Made by a program: the position numbers and the translations under genes. A stretch of 64,000 bases of DNA from Candidatus Korarchaeum sp. (GTDB lineage: Archaea > Korarchaeota > Korarchaeia > Korarchaeales > Korarchaeaceae), in the NCBI GenBank assembly GCA_038888615.1, contig JAWAID010000001.1, forward strand, positions 248,001 through 312,000, read 5' to 3'. The notes under the pieces were generated by a model that searched no databases, was not told the origin of the DNA, and saw only the letters and a list, made by a program, of their open reading frames with translations. Shown here piece by piece: positions 58,503 through 64,000 of this stretch (position 1 is its first letter; each line of letters begins with the position of its first letter).

Positions 58503-58575
58503 AGCCCCGTGGTGTAGCGGCCAAGCACGCCGGGCTCTGGACCCGGAGACCCCGGTTCGAATCCGGGCGGGGCTA
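58503..58575 (+). tRNA. tRNA-Gln (CTG anticodon)
   Basis: A 73-nt cloverleaf. The acceptor AGCCCCG pairs with CGGGGCT, the anticodon stem CCGGG/CCCGG has loop CTCTGGA, and the T-arm is CCCGG-TTCGAAT-CCGGG. The 260 bp downstream to tRNA-Lys hold no protein gene I can support, and only a weak C/D-box-like pattern at about 58735-58790. Confidence 0.95.
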
Positions 58576-58835
58576 TCATACCCCTTCCCAAGGGATCATC
58601 AAAACGGACCTTTGAAGGGACGGGTCCAGGGCTAAGTTGCCGAAAGAAAGACCCTTCCTAAATTTGACCCTTAGCTCACTCATGCATACGAATCACGGTA
58701 TGATAGGCGAGTGAGTGGGCATTCGGAGCTACAGTTCGATGAAACACAACCTCAGTTTCCAGATGAAAGGCAGAAATCTGAATTTGAGCAACAGCGTGGA
58801 GGCGAATTGGACAAAGGATCTTTACCGAGCTGAGA

Positions 58836-58910
58836 GCGGGCCCGGGGGGCTTCGAACCCCCGACCCCCCGGTTAAGAGCCGGGTGCTCTACCATTCTGAG
58901 CTACGGGCCC
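58836..58910 (-). tRNA. tRNA-Lys (CTT anticodon)
   Basis: A 75-nt cloverleaf. The acceptor GGGCCCG pairs with CGGGCCC, the D-stem is GCTC/GAGC, and the anticodon stem CCCGG/CCGGG has loop CTCTTAA. The T-arm is GGGGG-TTCGAAG-CCCCC. No intron is seen. Confidence 0.95.
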
Positions 58911-58941
58911 CCGTTAGTACTTGAGCTATGATTAAAAAATC

Positions 58942-60078
58942 TTACGCCCCACTGGCCAGCTTCACAGCGTACTTGACAGCCTCCTCAGCGGATTCCGTGG
59001 CCTTTATTCCTACCTCCTCAAGAACCCTCTTCCCCTCATCAGCCTGATTTCCACTCATCCTAACTACTACTGGTACGTTAAGGATCCCCTTATCCTTCAC
59101 GGATTTAACGCCTATAGCTACATCTAGAGCGCTTGTGATACCACAGAGCGTGTTTATGAGAACCACATTGACCTTGGGGTTCGATATTATTATCTCGAGG
59201 GCGCTAGCAACCCTTTCCGCCGAGGCCCCTCCTCCGACATCGCAGAAGTTAGCGGGCCTCCCTCCGAACGCCTGCACTAAGTCCATGGTAGCCATAGCTA
59301 AGCCTGCTCCGTTAGCCATCGTCCCTAAGTTACCATCGAGCTCAACGTAAGCTATGTCCTTCCTCCTAGCTTCGTTCTCCCTTGGGTTCTCCGACGAGTA
59401 GTACCTCTTCTCAAATTCCCTATGTCTGAAGAGGGCGTTATCATCGACCTCTATCCTAGCGTCCAAGGCCAGCAACCTCCCGTCCTTCGTCAAGGCCAAG
59501 GGATTTATCTCAAGCATCACAGCATCGTACTCAATAGCTACGTCCCACATCGCAAGTACAATCCTCTGTATTTCGTTTATTTTATCAGGAATGTTCTTTG
59601 AAGCGTTCTTAGCCAAAGCTCTAGCGACGTGACTCCTCATCCCTATGAGAGGATTCACGGTCCTCCTCTCTATGGACTCCGGGTGCTTAGCAGCCACTTC
59701 CTCGACATCCATACCCCCGTAAGGCGTTGATAGGAACGTCATCCCCCTCGCGTTTCTGTCAATTATTGCTCCAATATAGATCTCCGTTGCTACATCTATC
59801 GGCTCCTCTACCAACAATGAACTGACTTCGTATCCGTAAAAAGTCCTTGAGAAGAGCTCTTCTGCTATCTTTCTAGCTTCCTCCGGTGAGTTAGCTAATC
59901 TTATTCCTCCAGCTTTTCCTCTTTGGCCGTGAGGTATCTGTATCTTGAGAACTCCCCTCCCTCCCAAGCTCTTGACAGCTAAAGAGGCCTCTTCAGGGTT
60001 TCTCACGAGAATTCCCTTAGGAATTGGAATCCCCTTAGAGTGAAAAGCCTCTTTAGACTCGTACTCTAGGAGCCTCAT
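58942..60078 (-). CDS. sucC: Succinyl-CoA ligase beta subunit
   Basis: A 378-residue ATP-grasp subunit of the citric-acid-cycle enzyme converting succinyl-CoA and NDP to succinate and NTP. LLEYESKEAFHSKGIPIPKG opens the ATP-grasp domain, GGRGVLKIQIPHGQRGKAGG and AIEYDAVMLEINPLALTKDGRLLALDARIEVDD in blocks give the nucleotide and metal sites, and the C-terminal FCDVGGGASAERVASAL and LINTLCGITSALDVA match the CoA-ligase domain. It is transcribed away from sucD across a 68-bp spacer instead of the usual tandem arrangement. Confidence 0.95.
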   Translation of the reverse strand: MRLLEYESKEAFHSKGIPIPKGILVRNPEEASLAVKSLGGRGVLKIQIPHGQRGKAGGIRLANSPEEARKIAEELFSRTFYGYEVSSLLVEEPIDVATEIYIGAIIDRNARGMTFLSTPYGGMDVEEVAAKHPESIERRTVNPLIGMRSHVARALAKNASKNIPDKINEIQRIVLAMWDVAIEYDAVMLEINPLALTKDGRLLALDARIEVDDNALFRHREFEKRYYSSENPRENEARRKDIAYVELDGNLGTMANGAGLAMATMDLVQAFGGRPANFCDVGGGASAERVASALEIIISNPKVNVVLINTLCGITSALDVAIGVKSVKDKGILNVPVVVRMSGNQADEGKRVLEEVGIKATESAEEAVKYAVKLASGA

Positions 60079-60106
60079 GATGCATCAGCGATGTGGATCA
60101 ATGAAC

Positions 60107-60118
60107 CTTTTAATATTT
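60107..60118. promoter_or_regulatory. Shared A/T-rich promoter between sucC and sucD
   Basis: CTTTTAATATTTTTG within the 68-bp spacer reads as a TATA-like element on both strands. It lies about 30 bp from the sucC start (60078) and the sucD start (60147), so divergent transcription of the two subunits could be balanced from one site. GAGGTGA before sucD serves as its ribosome-binding site. Confidence 0.45.
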
Positions 60119-60146
60119 TTGATACCGCTCAACGCGAGGTGAAGAC

Positions 60147-61031
60147 ATGGCGATACTAGTTCGGGAGGGGATGAGGGTACTCGTTCAGGGGATAACTGGA
60201 AGACAGGGAACAATACACACGAAGCTCATGCTGGAGTACGGCACTAGGATAGTAGCAGGAGTCACCCCTGGGAGGTCTGGCTCTAAGGTCTACGACATCC
60301 CCGTCTTCGATTCCGTTGAGGAGGCCATGAGGGAGAGGGGCCCCATAGATGCCTCTATAGTATTCGTACCAGCTCCCTTCGCGATGGATGCTGTAATAGA
60401 GGCTGTCGACAACGGGATCCCGCTTGTCGTGGTGATAACAGAAGGCATACCAGTTCATGACACTGCGAAGTTTGTGAATTACGCTAAGAGCATGGGTACC
60501 GTGGTTATAGGACCAAACTGCCCTGGGATAATAGCCCCTGGAAAGGTGAAGATAGGCATCATGCCCGCTGACTCCTTCTCACCCGGCAACATAGGCATAG
60601 TCTCCAGGAGCGGTACTCTGACGTATGAGATCTCGGTATCCCTGAAGGAATCTGGATACGGATCAAGCACGACGATAGGGATAGGAGGAGATCCCATAAC
60701 GGGGCTCAACTTCATCGAAACCCTAGAGCTCTTTAGAGAGGACCCCGAGACGAAAGCCGTGGTGATAGTAGGTGAGATAGGGGGAGATGCTGAGGAGAGA
60801 GCAGCCAGGTACATAGTTGAGAGCGAGTACCCGAAGCCGGTTGTAGCTTACGTAGCCGGCAGAACGGCCCCTCCCGGTAAGAAGATGGGTCATGCGGGGG
60901 CTATAATAACAGCTGGTCAAGGAACCGTTGAGAGCAAGGAGAGAGCATTCGCTGAGGCAGGAGTACCCGTAGCTAAGACGCCTTTCGAGGTAGCTCCTCT
61001 CGTGGAGAGGGTTTTGAGGAAGATGTCTTGA
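60147..61031 (+). CDS. sucD: Succinyl-CoA ligase alpha subunit
   Basis: A 294-residue CoA-binding subunit. LVQGITGRQGTIHTKLMLEYG (CoA site) opens the protein, and PNCPGIIAPGKVKIGIMP and GIVSRSGTLTYEIS are typical. The phosphohistidine loop is in KKMGHAGAI (about 245-253) with the active-site histidine. It pairs with SucC from the opposite strand. Length and motifs are normal. Confidence 0.96.
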   Translation: MAILVREGMRVLVQGITGRQGTIHTKLMLEYGTRIVAGVTPGRSGSKVYDIPVFDSVEEAMRERGPIDASIVFVPAPFAMDAVIEAVDNGIPLVVVITEGIPVHDTAKFVNYAKSMGTVVIGPNCPGIIAPGKVKIGIMPADSFSPGNIGIVSRSGTLTYEISVSLKESGYGSSTTIGIGGDPITGLNFIETLELFREDPETKAVVIVGEIGGDAEERAARYIVESEYPKPVVAYVAGRTAPPGKKMGHAGAIITAGQGTVESKERAFAEAGVPVAKTPFEVAPLVERVLRKMS

Positions 61032-61093
61032 GCTCCCATTCCAAATTGATGCTCTTACTGTTTTTGTAATCTTAAAATGATCCGTCAGAGGGC

Positions 61094-61369
61094 CTATACA
61101 CCTGCATCTGAAGGTCCACTATCCGAAGCAGCTTCCTCCTGAGCTCCTGATCTCTCTCTAATGAGGTAGCTCTTTCCCTCAGCAGTTATACGGTAGAATG
61201 TGTAACCGCCGTGAGAGAACCTCTCTAAGAGACCCTCCTCAACCATCTCGTTCAGCACATGCTTTAAGGTAGAGACGGAAGCATTGATCCTGTTGACTAT
61301 CTCCCTCATATGAAGTACCTCTTCTCTGCTTAGCTCCCTGAGCACCCTCTCCTTGAGTTCAGAGTTCAT
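61094..61369 (-). CDS. Small winged-helix protein
   Basis: A 91-residue protein with an intact winged-helix fold: LKERVLRELSREEVLHMREIVNRINASVSTLKHVLNEMVEEGLL in blocks forms helices 1-3 and the wing RFSHGGYTFYRITAEGKSYL follows. A short acidic tail (EEAASDSGPSDAG) ends it. It is likely an ArsR/PadR-like DNA-binding regulator; the target is unknown. It is divergent from rpl40e. Confidence 0.65.
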   Translation of the reverse strand: MNSELKERVLRELSREEVLHMREIVNRINASVSTLKHVLNEMVEEGLLERFSHGGYTFYRITAEGKSYLIRERSGAQEEAASDSGPSDAGV

Positions 61370-61429
61370 CCCGACACCGAGTAGTGAAGCTTTATTTACC
61401 TTTAACGTTTCCTGATCGGGGGACTGGGA

Positions 61430-61594
61430 ATGCCCATAGAGGATCCCTTCAAGAGGAGCGTCGCGGCTAAGGCCCTCCTGAACTTCAAGATATGCAGGAA
61501 GTGCGGAGCTAGGAATCCCGTATCAGCCACTAAGTGCAGGAGGTGCAGGAGCACGAACCTAAGGATGAAGAAATCGAAGTTAGTGAGGAAGTGA
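61430..61594 (+). CDS. rpl40e: Ribosomal protein L40e (eL40)
   Basis: A 54-residue basic zinc-ribbon ribosomal protein. It reads MPIEDPFKRSVAAKALLNFK, then ICRKCGARNPVSATKCRRC with two CxxC pairs, and a basic RMKKSKLVRK tail, all typical of archaeal L40e. The ATG at 61430 is preceded by a GGGGGACTGGGA stretch. A T-rich promoter-like TTTATTTACCTTTAA lies near 61391-61405. tRNA-Arg follows 43 bp downstream. Confidence 0.93.
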   Translation: MPIEDPFKRSVAAKALLNFKICRKCGARNPVSATKCRRCRSTNLRMKKSKLVRK

Positions 61595-61637
61595 AGCAGG
61601 ACGATCACTTTATTAATTGGGAGGGTCCATGTTGAGC

Positions 61638-61713
61638 GGGCCCGTAGCTCAGCAAGGATCAGAGCGTCGGCCTGCGGAGCCGAAGGTCGCGGGTTCGAGT
61701 CCCGCCGGGCCCG
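61638..61713 (+). tRNA. tRNA-Arg (GCG anticodon)
   Basis: A 76-nt cloverleaf. The acceptor GGGCCCG pairs with CGGGCCC, the D-stem is GCTC/GAGC, and the anticodon stem TCGGC/GCCGA has loop CTGCGGA. The T-arm is GCGGG-TTCGAGT-CCCGC. It ends 11 bp before the start of the membrane-bound regulator gene. Confidence 0.95.
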
Positions 61714-61724
61714 CTTCCCTTTTG

Positions 61725-62702
61725 ATGTTCTTGTTCCTACTCTCCTCAATGACGCTTCAAGTGATCTGCGATCCCTCCTTCGATGCTGTGATCGTGAGGG
61801 GGGATATATACACGGACTGGATAATAGCGATGTCGTACGGGATGACCCACGGATCTTGGATAGTCCAGCTCACCCCTACTAACGAGGATGAGGTACTGAG
61901 ATTAGTGGCCGGACTGTCCAGCTTCAGGAGGGGCATCTCGATACTCATAGTAGGAGCTCCTAATGCCGTCCCCAGCGAGTTCGAGGAGAAGTTGGAGGGG
62001 ATGGGCATAACTGTTAAAAGAGTAGGAGGAGCTACTAGGCTGGATACGTCCTTATACTTAGTGATAAATTACTGGAGGGATTGTGAATCATTAGTACTCG
62101 TCGACGGATTCAACTCATCCTACTACTTAGCTGCACTCAGCGTTGCCGTGGAGAGAGGTGCGCCTGTAATATACACGAAGGGAGGAAAGCCTCCGGAGGG
62201 CTTCTACGAATCGCTGAGGGATCAGCTCAAGGAGGTGAAGTCTTTAGTGGTAGTAGGAGATAGTTTGAGTCCTGAAGACGCGAACTCTCTCAGATCAAGT
62301 GGCTACTCAGTTGAGTTCATCTCTGAACACAACATCAGCTCCGGACCCAACATTTCCCCTCACTACTGGGTCTCATCGGTCCTCAAGGAGCTATCGAGTC
62401 CGATACCCATGTTGATGGGGTTCGCATTGGGTTCGCTAACCGCCCTCCTAACGGTCAGGTTGAGGAGAAAGGAGGAGAAAGGGGGATTCACGGATTTCCT
62501 AACGCTAGATGAGAGGAAACTAGTTGACGTTATAAGGGAGAAGGGGGAGGTGTTTCAGGAGGAGCTCCCGGAACTCACCGGATTCTCAAAACCTAAGATA
62601 AGCAGAATGGTAGCCGAGCTCTCAGATAGGAAGGTAATAATCAGGGAGAAGTACGGGAAGACCTACATAATAAAGTTGAGCGATAGAGCTAGGAATCTTT
62701 AA
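61725..62702 (+). CDS. Membrane-anchored winged-helix regulator with CWB2-like sensor domain
   Basis: A 325-residue protein with an unusual domain order. The N-terminus (MFLFLLSSMTLQVICDPS) looks like a signal sequence. About residues 15-220 match cell-wall-binding repeat 2 (VKRVGGATRLDTSLYLVINYW; ESLVLVDGFNSSYYLAALSVA; VIYTKGGKPPEGFYE; SLVVVGDSLS). A transmembrane helix (about 230-250) precedes a cytoplasmic winged helix (about 265-325, EELPELTGFSKPKISRMVAELSDRKVI). It may sense envelope state and regulate genes directly. The start follows tRNA-Arg by 11 bp; the frame is open further upstream only through the tRNA. Confidence 0.7.
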   Translation: MFLFLLSSMTLQVICDPSFDAVIVRGDIYTDWIIAMSYGMTHGSWIVQLTPTNEDEVLRLVAGLSSFRRGISILIVGAPNAVPSEFEEKLEGMGITVKRVGGATRLDTSLYLVINYWRDCESLVLVDGFNSSYYLAALSVAVERGAPVIYTKGGKPPEGFYESLRDQLKEVKSLVVVGDSLSPEDANSLRSSGYSVEFISEHNISSGPNISPHYWVSSVLKELSSPIPMLMGFALGSLTALLTVRLRRKEEKGGFTDFLTLDERKLVDVIREKGEVFQEELPELTGFSKPKISRMVAELSDRKVIIREKYGKTYIIKLSDRARNL

Positions 62703-62734
62703 ATTGGCCAGCTTCAGGTCGGGGAGGTGATGCC

Positions 62735-62941
62735 TTGTCCAAGGAAAGACTGGTGTTCACACTACTACCACTAGATAGGGAGATATTCTGTACGTCTTGC
62801 GGTAGAAAGGTCACTTACGAGAGAGGGGTGGTGGCTTTCAAGTGCCCGAACTGCGGTGAGGCAGTGATAATAAGGTGCAACGTCTGCAGGAAGCAATCCA
62901 ATGAGTACACATGCCCTAACTGCGGGTTCGTAGGCCCATGA
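62735..62941 (+). CDS. Small zinc-ribbon RNA-binding protein (COG2888-like)
   Basis: A 68-residue protein with three CxxC zinc pairs plus another: CTSCGRKVTYERG, CPNCGEAV, CNVCRKQSNEYTCPNCGF. Such proteins precede aEF1B in many archaea and are predicted to bind RNA, perhaps at the ribosome. It starts at TTG 62735 with GGGGAGGTGA upstream. It is followed by aEF1B after 10 bp. Confidence 0.8.
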   Translation: MSKERLVFTLLPLDREIFCTSCGRKVTYERGVVAFKCPNCGEAVIIRCNVCRKQSNEYTCPNCGFVGP

Positions 62942-62951
62942 GGTGATTCCC

Positions 62952-63221
62952 ATGGCCAGGATACTAGCGGTGTACAGGGTACTCCTCGATGGGACGTTGG
63001 GGGAGGACGAGGTCTTAGGGAACATGAGAAGCGAGCTCGAGGCTAAGGGGTTCAGGCTCGAGAGTTATGAAGTTAACCCGATAGGCTTTGGGATAGTGGC
63101 AGTTACTGTGAGGGTGACGGCTCCAGAGGAGGACGGAGTGACGGATGAGATCTCCAATATCTTGGAGGGACTGGAAGGGGTGAGCAGTGTTGAGCTTGAT
63201 ATAGTGAGTAGGGTGAGCTGA
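62952..63221 (+). CDS. ef1b: Elongation factor 1-beta (aEF1B)
   Basis: An 89-residue guanine-nucleotide exchange factor for EF-1alpha. The ferredoxin-like fold is visible in ILAVYRVLLDG, EAKGFRLESYEVNPIGFGIVAVTVRV and the C-terminal GVSSVELDIVSRVS. The ATG at 62952 is chosen; a GTG at 62943 would add three residues. It sits behind the zinc-ribbon gene, the usual archaeal pairing. The next gene starts immediately after its stop. Confidence 0.9.
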   Translation: MARILAVYRVLLDGTLGEDEVLGNMRSELEAKGFRLESYEVNPIGFGIVAVTVRVTAPEEDGVTDEISNILEGLEGVSSVELDIVSRVS

Positions 63222-63470
63222 TTGCCGAAGAACCTCCCATTGACGCACCTAATATATGAGATACTGAAGGAAAGAACTCAAATAGATGACCAGGAGCTAT
63301 ATGAAATCCTTTCATCTAAAGTGCAGGACATCTCACTTTCGGAAGTTGAGAAAGCCCTTTTGAAGCTCGAGGTCATGGGGAAAATAGTCGCATCTAGCAG
63401 TGGGAAGAAGGGAGGGCTTCTGATAGAGATAGCAGCTGAGAGGAAGTACATGACGCCTGACGAGGAGTAA
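63222..63470 (+). CDS. Small winged-helix-like protein
   Basis: An 82-residue protein starting at TTG directly after the aEF1B stop. LPLTHLIYEILKERTQIDDQELYEILSSK and SLSEVEKALLKLEVMGKIVASSS form helices compatible with a winged helix, and GGLLIEIAAERKY forms the wing. It is probably co-translated with aEF1B. The function is not known; a nucleic-acid-binding role is a guess from fold. Confidence 0.55.
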   Translation: MPKNLPLTHLIYEILKERTQIDDQELYEILSSKVQDISLSEVEKALLKLEVMGKIVASSSGKKGGLLIEIAAERKYMTPDEE

Positions 63471-64000
63471 CTAGAACCAGGACTCTAGACCTCCACCTGC
63501 AAGCATCCTGTAAGCTTCCTCTACCTCAGCTATGACCTTCCTCACCCTTTCCTCAGAGAACTCATGTTCTTCGACCATGAACTTGAGGAGCTCGTCGCTC
63601 CTCGGCTTGTTGATTGATAGCTCATAATCATCGCTCTTGGGAGGATTCAGGAAGAACTCGTAAATAGATACGGGATCGAACTCGAAGTCCCAAGGAACTT
63701 TGGAGAAGAGCTCTTCAGGTTTCCTGTACTTCCTCACGAGCTCAAGGGCTCTCTTAACCCCTATTCCCTTAACGCCCCCCAGGTTGTAGTCGGTGCCAAC
63801 TAGGATTCCCACCATTATGAGCTGCTCCCTGTTTATCCCATTGCTCCTCAGCACGTCTTCGAGTTCTATGAGCTCCGGGTTCACATCAACGTAAACATCC
63901 TTCCCCGGGAGCTTCCTCTTTCCCGTTATCGTGAGATTCCTAACGAGTCTCGGGGAACCGAACAAAAGGGAATCATAATCTTGAGAGGCTGCAGCCCAGA
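63471..64000 (-). CDS. fen: Flap endonuclease 1 (FEN1), 5'-truncated at window edge
   Basis: The C-terminal half of the structure-specific nuclease that removes 5' flaps and RNA primers. The frame runs through the window end. Just before 63965 it reads WAAASQDYDSLLFGSPRLVRN (the QDYDSLLFG block carries two active-site aspartates), then VGILVGTDYN (another catalytic Asp) and the helix-hairpin-helix GVKGIGVKRALELVRKY. The last residues GGLESWF form a PCNA-interacting tail in which the usual glutamine is not conserved. The N-terminus lies beyond 64000. Confidence 0.92.
   Translation of the reverse strand, partial: WAAASQDYDSLLFGSPRLVRNLTITGKRKLPGKDVYVDVNPELIELEDVLRSNGINREQLIMVGILVGTDYNLGGVKGIGVKRALELVRKYRKPEELFSKVPWDFEFDPVSIYEFFLNPPKSDDYELSINKPRSDELLKFMVEEHEFSEERVRKVIAEVEEAYRMLAGGGLESWF

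Overview
The window is archaeal chromosome. Several features point to a deep TACK-type lineage, most plausibly Korarchaeota (the Candidatus Korarchaeum group); this is an inference. The evidence is TFB, TBP, MCM, GINS, Orc1/Cdc6, an archaeal exosome and ether-lipid genes, a DNA polymerase D small subunit together with a crenarchaeal-style non-catalytic proteasome beta subunit, strong AGG/AGA arginine codon preference, many GTG/TTG starts, and TATA boxes about 25-35 bp before many starts. Nearly all of the window is dense housekeeping sequence.

Layout: 0-7 kb carries a tRNA methyltransferase, a NOG1-type GTPase, a site-2-like membrane protease, an M20 peptidase, proteasome beta, tRNA-Thr and a secreted gingipain-like protein. 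From 7.37 to 9.39 kb lies a small integrated element bounded by a 40-bp duplication of the 3' half of tRNA-Gly. It carries a decayed gene and an endonuclease III-like gene. From 9.6 to 15.9 kb are TFB, rpoP, signal peptidase, TBP, FBP aldolase/phosphatase, triosephosphate isomerase, AMMECR1 and a glycosyltransferase. From 16.0 to 17.2 kb two iron-sulfur protein genes with atypical codon use sit beside tRNA-Leu. From 17.6 to 33.8 kb are NAD kinase, the replication run GINS-MCM-Hel308, purB, a beta-CASP nuclease, a small GTPase, TrmI, a geranylgeranyl reductase, TgtA, dephospho-CoA kinase and a radical SAM protein. From 34 to 36 kb is a large secreted repeat protein with a structured leader.

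From 37.9 to 45 kb runs the archaeal RNA-processing/proteasome superoperon on the minus strand: L15e, a COG1325 protein, Rpp30, Pop5, PsmA, SBDS, Rrp4, Rrp41, Rrp42, L37Ae, Brix and Pcc1. Here rpoP has moved away to sit behind TFB. From 46 to 50 kb are a sugar nucleotidyltransferase, S3Ae and an ECF transporter module. From 50.3 to 53.2 kb a candidate replication origin with ORB-like repeats lies in front of cdc6, followed by DP1. From 53.2 to 64 kb are GPN GTPase, ValRS, DUF99, GGGP synthase, divergent sucC/sucD, L40e, a membrane-bound regulator, aEF1B and the end of FEN1. Eight tRNA genes are present (Thr, Gly, Leu, Pro, Ser, Gln, Lys, Arg).

The points most worth a second look are the tRNA-Gly element, apparent CTG start codons in TFB and Pop5, the putative origin, a 162-bp perfect repeat shared by two neighbouring ATPase genes, a tRNA-Ser with an oversized D-arm, and long structured intergenic regions at 27.8-28.3 kb and 42.6-43.0 kb. 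I do not see a CRISPR array, an insertion sequence or a recognisable multi-gene defence system.
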